Positions 16,616-24,834 of a stretch of 42,095 nt of DNA are shown piece by piece (position 1 is the stretch's first letter; the number at the start of each line of letters is the position of its first letter). The notes beneath the pieces are model-generated. The model was given only the letters and a program-made list of their open reading frames with translations. It was not told the origin of the DNA and ran no database searches. Origin of the DNA: Oscillospiraceae bacterium (GTDB lineage: Bacteria > Bacillota > Clostridia > Oscillospirales > CAG-272); the NCBI GenBank assembly GCA_015064725.1, contig SVRQ01000015.1:1-42095 (forward strand), given 5' to 3'. Both the position numbers and the translations under genes were made by a program.

Positions 16616-18076
16616 ATGCAGGAACAGAAAAAGCGTATTTTATGCTGGGACGAAAAAAACGTAGAAAAAAATGACGGTATCAGCATCATTTCTCACAAAC
16701 CGGTTAAGAAAAATTTGGCTCTTATATGCGACTGTGAATGGGAGGGAGCGCATAACGGCTACGCAAGCGTTGTAAAAACGGAAGATGAATACCGTATATA
16801 TTACAGAGCCGACAGCAACCGCCAAAGAATTGACGGGCAGAAAATACCGGGTGCTGCAGGCGTTATCTGCGTTGCCGTGAGCCGCGACGCAGGCATCACG
16901 TACAAAAAGCCCAATTTGGGAAAGTACGAATTCAACGGAACTAAAAACAACAATATTATTTTTATGCGCGAAGAAAAGCCGATAGATAATTTTTCTGTGT
17001 TTTACGATACTAATCCCGCGTGCCCCAAGGACGAGAAATTTAAGGCACTTTGCGAAATAAATTTCGGAAACGAAAACGGCGGTACAAAGCTTATTTATTA
17101 TGCAAGCGAGGATGGCTTCGATTTCAGGGAAATGTATTATCTTGACGTTGAAGGCACGTTCGATTCCTTCAACGTGATGGTTTGGGATGATAATACGGAG
17201 CAGTATTTCCTTTATTACCGCGCATTTCATACGCCGGAGGGGGAGGACAGACTCTCTTGGCGCGGCGCGCGCCCGAATTGGCTGCGCCACGTCCGCGTTG
17301 CGACGAGCAAGGATTTTAAAAATTGGGAAAAGCACGGCAGGATATCCTTTGAGGAAGGGCAGGAGGAATACCAGCTTTACACCAACCAGATAACGAAATA
17401 TTACCGTAGCAGGGATACTTTTATCGGCTTTCCCGTGCGATACCGCGACAGAGCGGCGGAAAAACGCAATTTCCACCATATGCCGCTTGGAGACAGGCAC
17501 GAAAATATCACAAGTGTCTATGGCAGAGAGGGAACCGCCGTTACTGACTGCGTTATTATGACCTCGAATGACGGCTTTAAGTTTGACCGCCGCGATGAAG
17601 CGTTTTTAACACCCGGTGTGGAAAACCGAAACAACTGGTGGTACGGCAACTGCTACACCGTTTACGGTCTTATTGAAACGGAAAGCGAGGAGGAGGGCGC
17701 ACCTAACGAAATTTCTTTCTATATGGGTGAAAATTACCGTATCAAAAACGTGAATTTCAGAAGATATACCGTTCGTCTTGACGGATTTTTCTCCTGGTAT
17801 GCACCGTATCGCGGCGGATGTGTTTTGACAAAGCCTTTTACCGCACAGGCAAACGAGATGCGCGTGAACTTTGCAACGTCCGCCCTCGGCGGAATGACCG
17901 TGTGCATTTGCGATGAAAACGGGGAGGCGCTTGAGGGATATACAAGCTATGAAATGTTCGGTGATAGCGTGGACCGTCCCGTGGAATTTGAAAAGCCCGT
18001 ATCCGATCTTATCGGAAAGCGCATTCGCTTAAAAATCGCACTTAAAGACGCGCACCTTTATTCATTTGAAATATAA
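16616..18076 (+). CDS. Beta-propeller glycosidase-like protein (GH43/GH32 type)
   Basis: 486 residues, no signal peptide, so cytoplasmic. Repeated segments typical of five-bladed propeller glycosidases are visible: YRIYYRAD, ICVAVSRDAGITYKKPNLG, NNIIFM, FYDTNP, EQYFLYYRAFHT and RVATSKDFKNWEKHG. Similar proteins are often annotated as beta-xylosidase or fructosidase-like. The catalytic acids cannot be assigned with confidence, so substrate is unknown. The C-terminal 100 residues look like a small beta-sandwich. AAGGAGAT precedes the start. It lies upstream of a GH28 protein and far upstream of rhamnose genes, suggesting plant polysaccharide breakdown. Confidence 0.8.
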   Translation: MQEQKKRILCWDEKNVEKNDGISIISHKPVKKNLALICDCEWEGAHNGYASVVKTEDEYRIYYRADSNRQRIDGQKIPGAAGVICVAVSRDAGITYKKPNLGKYEFNGTKNNNIIFMREEKPIDNFSVFYDTNPACPKDEKFKALCEINFGNENGGTKLIYYASEDGFDFREMYYLDVEGTFDSFNVMVWDDNTEQYFLYYRAFHTPEGEDRLSWRGARPNWLRHVRVATSKDFKNWEKHGRISFEEGQEEYQLYTNQITKYYRSRDTFIGFPVRYRDRAAEKRNFHHMPLGDRHENITSVYGREGTAVTDCVIMTSNDGFKFDRRDEAFLTPGVENRNNWWYGNCYTVYGLIETESEEEGAPNEISFYMGENYRIKNVNFRRYTVRLDGFFSWYAPYRGGCVLTKPFTAQANEMRVNFATSALGGMTVCICDENGEALEGYTSYEMFGDSVDRPVEFEKPVSDLIGKRIRLKIALKDAHLYSFEI

Positions 18077-18088
18077 AAACGGGATATG

Positions 18089-18134
18089 AAAAATTCAGGC
18101 TTTCTTTTTTTGCGGGAAAGCCTGAATTTTTTTC
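18089..18134 (+). terminator. Intrinsic terminator after the propeller glycosidase gene
   Basis: A 14-base stem (AAATTCAGGCTTTC / GAAAGCCTGAATTT), loop of about ten bases, then a run of T residues, beginning 13 bases after the stop codon. Confidence 0.92.
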
Positions 18135-18144
18135 GTAAAACCCA

Positions 18145-18173
18145 TTGACAAAATGCAGATCAGACAGTATAAT
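18145..18173 (+). promoter_or_regulatory. Perfect consensus promoter
   Basis: TTGACA (18145-18150), a 17-base spacer, TATAAT (18168-18173). Transcription should start near 18180, right at the edge of the palindrome 18182-18199. It is one of the strongest promoters in the window. Confidence 0.92.
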
Positions 18174-18181
18174 AAAATTAC

Positions 18182-18199
18182 AGTTAGCAATTGCTAACT
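18182..18199. promoter_or_regulatory. Operator-like perfect palindrome at the start site
   Basis: AGTTAGCAATTGCTAACT is an 18-base perfect palindrome covering about +2 to +19 of the promoter at 18145. Its half-site GTTAG recurs in GGTTAG-n6-CTAACC (18246-18263), and TTGCTAAC recurs at 18273-18280. The position suits a repressor site; it would also form a hairpin at the 5' end of the RNA. The regulator is unknown; a metal-responsive DtxR-type site is one possibility but is not established. Confidence 0.7.
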
Positions 18200-18245
18200 T
18201 GTCGATCTTATTTTGGTTGGGCCGCCGACTTTTTTAATAGCCATA

Positions 18246-18263
18246 GGTTAGCGGCAACTAACC
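18246..18263. promoter_or_regulatory. Second operator-like palindrome
   Basis: GGTTAG-CGGCAA-CTAACC, six-base arms, 64 bases downstream of the first palindrome and sharing its GTTAG/CTAAC half-sites. Confidence 0.55.
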
Positions 18264-18314
18264 ATCCTTTCTTTGCTAACAGGTTATGCCATAAAATAGA
18301 ACTACAACCGAAAG

Positions 18315-18341
18315 GCGCGGGAATTATATCCCGCGTTTTTT
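18315..18341 (+). terminator. Intrinsic terminator / attenuator before the micropeptide
   Basis: CGCGGGA / TCCCGCG stem with six-base loop followed by TTTTTT. It ends 5 bases before the ribosome binding site of the 37-residue open frame, so it is placed to stop transcription about 160 bases after the start unless something prevents it. Confidence 0.88.
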
Positions 18342-18359
18342 GGTATAAGGAGGAACGAT

Positions 18360-18473
18360 ATGTATTATATTTTTGAACTTTTGCTTGTTGCTGTCGGCGT
18401 TTGCGCCTGCTATTTTCCTCTTGGAATGATAAAAAAACTCTTTAAACGCGCTGCGAGAAAAAACTCGTTGTAA
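18360..18473 (+). CDS. 37-residue membrane micropeptide, unknown
   Basis: The peptide begins MYYIFELLLVAVGVCACYFP, a single hydrophobic segment (about residues 3-24), and ends in a basic tail, KKLFKRAARKNSL. AAGGAGG lies seven bases upstream of the ATG (18347-18353), one of the best ribosome binding sites in the window. It has its own strong promoter, a leader with an attenuator, and a terminator overlapping its stop codon, so it looks like an independently controlled unit. The single-span, basic-tail layout is shared by many small accessory membrane peptides, including type I toxins and transporter subunits. I do not recognise it. Confidence 0.7.
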   Translation: MYYIFELLLVAVGVCACYFPLGMIKKLFKRAARKNSL

Positions 18474-18500
18474 ATAAAGAGCAAAAAACTCTTTATTTTA
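18472..18500 (+). terminator. Terminator of the micropeptide gene
   Basis: AAATAAAGAG / CTCTTTATTT ten-base stem with a seven-base A-rich loop, overlapping the stop codon and followed by TA. A/T-rich, moderate strength. Confidence 0.7.
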
Positions 18501-18520
18501 TCGAAATTATATGTTACAAT
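18492..18520 (+). promoter_or_regulatory. Possible promoter of the GH28 gene
   Basis: A TACAAT -10 box (18515-18520) sits 38 bases before the start codon, with a poor -35 box TTTATT (18492-18497) 17 bases upstream. The weak -35 suggests dependence on an activator or on read-through. Confidence 0.35.
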
Positions 18521-18558
18521 AAATCATAAACAATTTTTTTACTATAACGGAGAAGATT

Positions 18559-21447
18559 ATGGCTATATCTTATGAAAAAAGCAGTGTGAACTTCGTTCCC
18601 GCAAAACCCCTTACGAGCCGTTTCGTTGCCCCTTGGGACACAAGCGGTTGGTATTACGTTTGCCCGAATTTCGCACTTGGCTCAAAACTTTATTCCAACA
18701 GTGACGTAACGGTTGCAAAGCTCCCTGAAAAATACGTCGGCGCGGATTACGTTGTGACGTTCAACTCTGATGCGGACGGCTTTGACGATAAGCAGGAGGT
18801 TGACTTCTTTGCAGAACGCGATATAACCGTTTTTGTTGCGTTTGATAAAAAGAATATTCCTGCCTACGCTTGCGAATGGAGTGCAACGGGCGACGTTATG
18901 ACGTCCTCCGACGGCACGGAATATGCTATATATTCCAAGGATTTTGAAGACGGTGCGCACGTAAACGTACCGGGATTTGAAGGCGAAAGCAACCATTTTT
19001 CCGTTTTCGTGCTTCCGGTATCCTATGAAGCGGGCAATATTCCCGTTCCTGCGCCTGTTATTGCGCCCAAGCTTCCCGCACCCTACGTTAAGAGAACGTA
19101 TAAAAACTACATAACAGACGTTTTCAATTCAGGTGCGATCGCTCCCGAATATCAGCTTTTCGGAGAGGTCGAATATTCTGTGCGTGAGGAAGAAGCAAGG
19201 GATGGCTTTGTTAAGCTTTCGGGCGACGCACACATTATGCACGATTTCGACGGAAGTGACAGAGTTGTTGCAAGCGCAAAGATCCGCGTGGAGGCAGAAT
19301 CCAAAGCAACGTTCTCTCTTCGTAACGAGGATGGTGCCGTTATCTGCAAATTCTCCTTTGAAAACGGCAGAATAGTTTCTCTCGGTGCGCAGGTTGGCGA
19401 ATACACGGATGGCGAGGACACCTCCTTCCGAATAGTTTACAACGGTGAAAAGGCGAGAACGAGCGTTTACGTTAATTGCAGAAAGACGATGACTGTCGGC
19501 TGCGGCACGGGTAGGGCTTGCACGGTAAGATTTACAACGAAATACGGCAGCGCTTCCATTGATAACCTTGTTGTTTCCGACGATACGGAAGTTTACGTTG
19601 TAAACGACGATTTTAAAAAATCCCCGGACCGCTTTATCGCGCAAAGCGGAAATGCAGAGGTTACGCGTGAAGCTTACCCTTATAAAGATTCCAAGGCGTT
19701 CAAGCTTGCCTCCAAGGATGACGAGCTTGCCGTTGTATCCTACGGCTTTGCTCCCGTTTCCGGCGTTTGCAGTGTAGAATCTCTTCTTGTTGCAAATTCC
19801 GAGGAATTTTGCCTTGCCCCCTCTCTTACGGATAAGGACGGCACGCCCGCAATGCGCGTTGCTCTTTACGAAAACAACCTCTATGCCTCCGACGGCGATG
19901 AATTTGTTCGCATTTTCGGCGGACTTTGTGAATTCCATTATTTCCCCTGCCAAAATGCTATAAATATTAAAGTTACGGTCGATACGGAAAAGGGAACGTA
20001 TGACCTTATGGTTGACGGCGCGTACCGCGCAAAGGGCTTCAAGCTTATGAACCCTGTGTCCGAGGTCTGCAATGCGGTTTACTCCGCAGGCAAGGCGGGG
20101 CTTACTCTCATGCGTATCCGCGTTTACGATGACGTTGACTTTGCAAGAGGTATGATCCCGAACGCTCCCGTATTTGACGTTACAAAAGCGCCCTACAACG
20201 CTATCGGTGACGGCAAAACTCTTGAAACCGCAAAAATACAGAAAGCTATCGACGATGCGGAATTTACGGGCGGCACGGTACTTTTGCCGCGCGGCACGTT
20301 CTTCACGGGCGAGCTCTTCCTTAAAAACGATATGACTCTCTGGGTAGACAGAGATGCAACGATACTCGGTACGCATGACCACGGCGAATATCCTCTTATG
20401 GAGCCCGGCACAAGTCTTTGCGCCGTTCGTCAGCTTGGCCGCGGACTTGTTTACGGTGAAAATATTAAGAACGTCCGCGTAACGGGCGGCGGTATGCTTG
20501 ATGGCAACGGTACTTACCGCTTCAAGATGAACGACCCCATCTCCGAAAGAAGAAAAGAGGATTGCCGCCCCGATCTTTGCTATATCACATATTCCAAGGA
20601 TATAGTTATCGAGAACCTCAACTTCAAGAGCCCCGGCTTCTGGACAGTTGTTCCGCTTTCCTCACGCAATATCATTATGCACCACCTCAACCTCGATTGC
20701 CTTAACACGCCCAACCGCGACGGTATCGACCCCGTTGACTGCCACGATATGACGATCTATTCCTGCAACATTATGGCGGGTGACGACGGTCTTTGCTTCA
20801 AGAGCTCCGATCCCTACGGCTGCGAGAATATCGACGTTTACGATATGATGATACAGAGCCTTGCTTCCGGCATTAAGTTTGGTACGGATACGTATTACAG
20901 CCTTAAAAACACTCGCGTTCGCGATTGCTTTGTAAAGAACGTAAACAGATGCGGCGTTTCCCTTGAAACGGTTGACGGCGCGGATATTGAAAACGTAGTT
21001 TTCGAGCGCATCAGTATGACGGACGTAGGCGCGCCCGTTTACATCACGGTAGGCGACAGAAAGAGATGCCCCAGAGGCGGTATGGAACCCAGACTCGGTC
21101 ACATAGACGGCGTTACGTTCAGCGAGCTTCGCTTCGAGCATTACTATCCGTTCAGCCATACAAAGCACGTGCGCGAGGTTATGGCTATCGGTCAGTACGA
21201 CCACGCGGGAATCGATAACGTGACGTTCAAGGATTGCTACTTCGTTCTTCCCGGCGGCGCCGAAACAATCCCCGGCGAGCCCAAGACTATCGACAATCGC
21301 TATCCCGAATACGACAGACACGGTGCTTCCACAGGCCACGCATTCACGGTTAAATATGCAAAGAATTTCACTGTTGAAAACTGCGAGATCAAGCTTGAAA
21401 AGCCCGACGTAAGACCGCAGATCGCCCTCTACGAATACGGTAAATAA
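18559..21447 (+). CDS. GH28 family glycoside hydrolase (polygalacturonase-like) with large N-terminal region
   Basis: 962 residues, no signal peptide. The C-terminal half (about 535-962) is a right-handed parallel beta-helix of the GH28 type: AIGDGKTLETAKIQKAI and GGTVLLPRGTFFTGEL open the fold; NRDGID at 719-724 and GDD at 741-743 carry the catalytic aspartates. The usual GHG histidine region reads GIKFGTDT at 771-778 and the RIK motif is replaced by GVSLETVDG, a pattern I associate with bacterial exo-acting or rhamnogalacturonan-type members. The N-terminal ~530 residues look like beta-sandwich domains of unknown role. GGAGAAG precedes the ATG. Lack of a signal peptide implies action on imported oligosaccharides. 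Confidence 0.88.
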   Translation: MAISYEKSSVNFVPAKPLTSRFVAPWDTSGWYYVCPNFALGSKLYSNSDVTVAKLPEKYVGADYVVTFNSDADGFDDKQEVDFFAERDITVFVAFDKKNIPAYACEWSATGDVMTSSDGTEYAIYSKDFEDGAHVNVPGFEGESNHFSVFVLPVSYEAGNIPVPAPVIAPKLPAPYVKRTYKNYITDVFNSGAIAPEYQLFGEVEYSVREEEARDGFVKLSGDAHIMHDFDGSDRVVASAKIRVEAESKATFSLRNEDGAVICKFSFENGRIVSLGAQVGEYTDGEDTSFRIVYNGEKARTSVYVNCRKTMTVGCGTGRACTVRFTTKYGSASIDNLVVSDDTEVYVVNDDFKKSPDRFIAQSGNAEVTREAYPYKDSKAFKLASKDDELAVVSYGFAPVSGVCSVESLLVANSEEFCLAPSLTDKDGTPAMRVALYENNLYASDGDEFVRIFGGLCEFHYFPCQNAINIKVTVDTEKGTYDLMVDGAYRAKGFKLMNPVSEVCNAVYSAGKAGLTLMRIRVYDDVDFARGMIPNAPVFDVTKAPYNAIGDGKTLETAKIQKAIDDAEFTGGTVLLPRGTFFTGELFLKNDMTLWVDRDATILGTHDHGEYPLMEPGTSLCAVRQLGRGLVYGENIKNVRVTGGGMLDGNGTYRFKMNDPISERRKEDCRPDLCYITYSKDIVIENLNFKSPGFWTVVPLSSRNIIMHHLNLDCLNTPNRDGIDPVDCHDMTIYSCNIMAGDDGLCFKSSDPYGCENIDVYDMMIQSLASGIKFGTDTYYSLKNTRVRDCFVKNVNRCGVSLETVDGADIENVVFERISMTDVGAPVYITVGDRKRCPRGGMEPRLGHIDGVTFSELRFEHYYPFSHTKHVREVMAIGQYDHAGIDNVTFKDCYFVLPGGAETIPGEPKTIDNRYPEYDRHGASTGHAFTVKYAKNFTVENCEIKLEKPDVRPQIALYEYGK

Positions 21448-21463
21448 TTTATTTTGAACATAG

Positions 21464-21493
21464 AAAACCCATCTGTTTCAGATGGGTTTTTGT
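21464..21493. terminator. Bidirectional terminator between GH28 and lipoprotein cluster
   Basis: AAAACCCATCTG / CAGATGGGTTTT, 12-base stem with a three-base loop, T-rich on both strands. It serves two convergent units: the GH28 gene (plus) and the lipoprotein genes (minus, last stop at 21544). Confidence 0.9.
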
Positions 21494-21543
21494 GTTATAT
21501 AATTTAGAATTTTTATAAGAGAAACAGTTAACCGTTGGAAATG

Positions 21544-22854
21544 TTATTGCGTTATTTCAATTAAATTTCCGCCTACTGCAAAAAAGAAAATTTGGTCTGT
21601 GGGAACAGCTTCTTTTATGCTTATTGTCTGTCTTTCGCCTGCTTTAAGCTGTATCTCTTGGCCGTTGAACTGTGAATAATAATAATTTGTTTCATAATAT
21701 TCACCGCAGTAAAGATTGACTGTGGTGTCCTCTTTCGCCGTAAGCTCTACGGTAATGGCAAAAGTTCTTGCTTCGCCGTTTTTCCTCAGACGTGCGCCGA
21801 TGTTTACTACGTTCATTTCAACCGGATTATTATTTTTGCAGATATTGCGAAGGGGCAGATCTTGTCCTTCGATTTTTCCTGCATACACGTTGCGCGGATG
21901 ATAGGTGAGGATGAGCTCTATTTTTTCGGAAAAATCTTCTCCTGCGTTTAAGTAATCTCCGGCACCGAGATAGCTTTCCACTTTTGCGATTTTACCGTCT
22001 TTTCCCATTCGGTAGAGTTCGCTTTCAAGCTCAAACCAATATGTGCCTTCCTCTAGGATGCGGTCGCGGTCCGCTTCCTCAAGAGTCATCTGTTCTGCGA
22101 TGGCTTGTGCTTTTTCGCCCGTCGGAACGGCGTTTTCCAGCATATCGTATATCATTTTCGCAGCAGAGCCTTCTATTACGTTTTCGCTGATATACGGGGC
22201 GGATGATTCGTGCATATCGAATATTAGAAGATCGAGCGTTTTATCAAATTCTCCATTTGAAAAAGTGACGATGGGATCTTCGCTTATTTTTACGTTAAGC
22301 TTATAATCTTCACTAAGAGTTTCGACGATGGGTTCGTTTTCCGTGCCGACAGGTCTTACCGTGAAAAACGCACCGTGGGAGCTGCTGCTGTTTTCTCTCA
22401 CAGCTTGCACGTTTGCATAAGCGTAATACGTTCCCGTTCCCGTAAATTCCACGGGCTCCCCTTCAGCATCGAAAAGACGTATCTCTATTCCTTTTTGCTC
22501 CTCTTCGCCAACGTAGAATTTTATTTCTTCGAGCGTATTACAGTAAATGATGGGGTATTGCTTTTTATCTGCATAAAACATATCGGGATTGCTTTCGGGG
22601 TAACCGAACATAAGCGGGCCGTCAGCCGCAATGCCGTCTGAATTTGTATAGCGGCAAACAAAGAAAGGTTCAATTTTTTGTTCACCGGCGGAGATGGAAA
22701 CATCCGCAAGCTTTAAACCGTTTGCAGATATGTTTATTACGGATGGTGAGATGGTGGCTTTTGTAGTTTCGCTTGTGTTTTCTTCCGTGTTCGCGCAAGC
22801 GCAGAGAAGTGCTACGGACAGAGCAAGCAGCAAGGCTAAAAATCTCTTCTTCAT
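21544..22854 (-). CDS. Lipoprotein family member 1 (domains A+B+C)
   Basis: 436 residues. Lipoprotein signal with lipobox ending LLCAC (C20), then a Thr/Ser/Glu-rich linker. Domain A (about 52-168) shares ISAGEQKI...PFFV, YPIIYCNTLEEIKFYV and GTGTYYAYA with members 4 and 5. Domain B shares TYWFELESELYRM, IAKVESYLGAGDYL and YHPRNVYAGKIEGQ with members 2-4. Domain C (from about 345) ends in LKAGERQTISIKE and NLIEI. I do not recognise the family and assign no function; it should sit on the outer face of the membrane. AAGGAGG precedes the start; 17 bases separate it from member 2. Its signal-peptide DNA is nearly identical to that of member 3. Confidence 0.88.
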   Translation of the reverse strand: MKKRFLALLLALSVALLCACANTEENTSETTKATISPSVINISANGLKLADVSISAGEQKIEPFFVCRYTNSDGIAADGPLMFGYPESNPDMFYADKKQYPIIYCNTLEEIKFYVGEEEQKGIEIRLFDAEGEPVEFTGTGTYYAYANVQAVRENSSSSHGAFFTVRPVGTENEPIVETLSEDYKLNVKISEDPIVTFSNGEFDKTLDLLIFDMHESSAPYISENVIEGSAAKMIYDMLENAVPTGEKAQAIAEQMTLEEADRDRILEEGTYWFELESELYRMGKDGKIAKVESYLGAGDYLNAGEDFSEKIELILTYHPRNVYAGKIEGQDLPLRNICKNNNPVEMNVVNIGARLRKNGEARTFAITVELTAKEDTTVNLYCGEYYETNYYYSQFNGQEIQLKAGERQTISIKEAVPTDQIFFFAVGGNLIEITQ

Positions 22855-22871
22855 AACGTCCTCCTTGAATT

Positions 22872-23939
22872 TTAAAAAAGCGTAACATATATCAGGTTAT
22901 TTCCGGCTTCGATATAAACACCTTTTGTGTAGGCATCATAATGGAAGGTAACGCTTTGTGCTGCCCCGCTTTTTAAATCCAGAGATTTTATAATACGCGG
23001 CTGTACATTGTCGGATTCCGGCGGTATGAGAGTTATATCGATCTGCCTATCCGTTTCGGAAATTACCTGCGCGGTTATGGAGTAAAAAACGTTGTATCCT
23101 GTACCGTTTTTGTTTAAGTTTTTCGTTTGAACGAGTTCTGTTATCTTTATAGAGATACCTGAGTCATCAGCTTTATAGATGTGATTTATGTGCAGCGTGT
23201 CTGTTTCTTTGTCGAATTCACTAATGTAATAATTTCTTGGTGCATAATTTATTATGGCGAGGATCTCCGTCAATAAAGCATCGTCCGCTTCCATAATATT
23301 TCCGTCCCCAAAAGGGGTTTTGGCACGGACTATATTGTTTTGCGGTGTTATACGGTAAAAAAATTCGCCGTATTTTATCCAATATGTTTCGTATTCTATT
23401 GGAAACGCAGCGTAATCATAATTTTGGAAAGATGAGTTTGACGTTCCTTTTTCTGTTTTTTCGGTAAGTGTTAATTTTGCAAGCCTGTCTGTAAGTGTTT
23501 TTGCGGAAGTACCTAACTTATAAGCATTGCTTATGTAACCTTCGTTTGCGTATGGACTGGGTTTGTACGAATATATTTCTATTATCTCATTTGTGGTTTG
23601 CGTCCCTTCTGTACCGGCGATATTTTCGCTGTATTTTATATTACTGTGGCTTATGATTATTTCTTTCAACGGCTCCTGTGTCATCCCTGTTGTTGTAATT
23701 ACATCGGATGTCGTTGCAACGGCAGATACAGTAGTTGAAAGCGTGTCGGTTGAAATGAACTCTTTCGTAGTATCAGTGGTTGAAAGCGTGTCGGTTGAAA
23801 TGAACTCTTTCGTAGTATCAGTGGTTGAAAGCGTGTCGGTTGAGACGAACTCTTTTGTGGTGCCTGCGCTGAAGTTGCCGCAGGAACATAGCAACATCAG
23901 CGACAAAGTGAGCGAGATAGATAAGATCTTCTTTTTCAT
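22872..23939 (-). CDS. Lipoprotein family member 2 (Thr-rich repeats + domains B+C)
   Basis: 355 residues. Lipobox LLCSCGN, then a linker made of nearly three 15-residue repeats (unit TDTTKEFISTDTLST) before domain B. Domain B shows YETYWIKYGEFFYRI, FGDGNIMEADD and NYAPRNYYISEFD; domain C ends LKSGAAQSVTFHY and NLIYVTLF. Domain A is absent. The linker repeats come from 45-base DNA repeats, which can change copy number by slippage. AAGGAGG precedes the ATG and the gap to member 3 is 10 bases. By eye it is richer in A+T than the housekeeping genes nearby. Function unknown. Confidence 0.85.
   Translation of the reverse strand: MKKKILSISLTLSLMLLCSCGNFSAGTTKEFVSTDTLSTTDTTKEFISTDTLSTTDTTKEFISTDTLSTTVSAVATTSDVITTTGMTQEPLKEIIISHSNIKYSENIAGTEGTQTTNEIIEIYSYKPSPYANEGYISNAYKLGTSAKTLTDRLAKLTLTEKTEKGTSNSSFQNYDYAAFPIEYETYWIKYGEFFYRITPQNNIVRAKTPFGDGNIMEADDALLTEILAIINYAPRNYYISEFDKETDTLHINHIYKADDSGISIKITELVQTKNLNKNGTGYNVFYSITAQVISETDRQIDITLIPPESDNVQPRIIKSLDLKSGAAQSVTFHYDAYTKGVYIEAGNNLIYVTLF
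23734..23862. repeat. 45-base tandem repeat in lipoprotein 2
   Basis: Units start at 23734, 23779 and 23824; the third is partial and slightly diverged. The first two are essentially identical. Each encodes 15 residues of the Thr-rich linker just after the lipid anchor, so copy changes keep the frame and vary the spacer length between membrane and domain B. Confidence 0.92.
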
Positions 23940-23949
23940 AACATCCTCC

Positions 23950-24810
23950 TTATTTTTGGATCTTTATATAATTATCTCCGATATCGATATATACGGAATA
24001 GTTTATATCTTCGGTAAATTCAAGCGTTATTGTCTGCTTTTCGCCTGCTTTAAGCTCTACGTCAAGTTCATTGGGCGTGCATATTATGCATCCGCTGTTT
24101 ATCCTGCCGTAATATACGGTTACGGAACGGTCTTCTTTTGACAAAAGCGAGATATCAAAATGAAAGCTTCTTTTTGCGCTGCTGTCTGCCAAAGGTGCTT
24201 TGATATTTAAAATATCAATTTCTATATCGTTTTCTTTTTCACAGATAAAGTCAAGCGTGAGCTTGCTTCCGCTTATATCCCCAATGTAAGTGTTTTGCGG
24301 ATAATAATTGAGTGCGGTGTCCAATACTTTCAAAAAAGAAACGTCGGAATCTAAGTATTTGCCTTGACCGAGGGGTTTTTTGACGATAGCTATTCTGCCG
24401 TCAGGTTCTATGCGGTATATATCGTTTCCAACTTCCAGCCATTTTGTTCCTATGGGGATGTCGCCTTTTTCGGCGGCTTTTTCCAAGGAATGCAGAAAGA
24501 TTGCTTTTGCTCTTTTTCCGCTTACCTCCATAGCGGAAAGCATTTCTGCGATGGTTTTGGCACATATACCGCTTATTTCCGTTTTTTGGTCGGAAAGTGA
24601 AGCCATACTATAGCCTGTTGGTGCAGTATCGTATGAATAATATTTAACAGAGGCACTATATTCTTCATCTGATGCGCTGAATATAGGTGTTTCTTTAATT
24701 TCGTATGTTTTTACATCTTGATAAGGCTCTTTGATACTTTCTTCTTCGCTGCAAGAGCAGAGAAGTGCTACGGACAGAGCAAGTAGCAAGGCTAAAAATC
24801 TCTTCTTCAT
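23950..24810 (-). CDS. Lipoprotein family member 3 (domains B+C, shortest linker)
   Basis: 286 residues. The signal peptide MKKRFLALLLALSVALLC is identical to that of member 1, followed by SCSEEE. Domain B shows GTKWLEVGNDIYRIEPDG, VKKPLGQGKYL and NYYPQNTYIGDISG; domain C shows LKAGEKQTITLEF and ends in NYIKIQK. Domain A is missing and the linker is short and acidic rather than Thr-rich. A GAGGA ribosome binding site, weaker than those of the other four, precedes the start. Unknown function. Confidence 0.86.
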   Translation of the reverse strand: MKKRFLALLLALSVALLCSCSEEESIKEPYQDVKTYEIKETPIFSASDEEYSASVKYYSYDTAPTGYSMASLSDQKTEISGICAKTIAEMLSAMEVSGKRAKAIFLHSLEKAAEKGDIPIGTKWLEVGNDIYRIEPDGRIAIVKKPLGQGKYLDSDVSFLKVLDTALNYYPQNTYIGDISGSKLTLDFICEKENDIEIDILNIKAPLADSSAKRSFHFDISLLSKEDRSVTVYYGRINSGCIICTPNELDVELKAGEKQTITLEFTEDINYSVYIDIGDNYIKIQK

Positions 24811-24834
24811 TTTGTCATTCCTCGTTTGGTTAAT

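Larger units (their letters stand above)
18077..18558. other. Regulatory region with micropeptide between the two glycosidase genes
   Basis: Holds, in order: terminator of the upstream gene, a consensus promoter, a palindrome at the transcription start, a second and third related motif, an intrinsic terminator, a 37-residue open frame with a strong ribosome binding site, another terminator, and the leader of the GH28 gene. All are entered separately. Confidence 0.85.
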
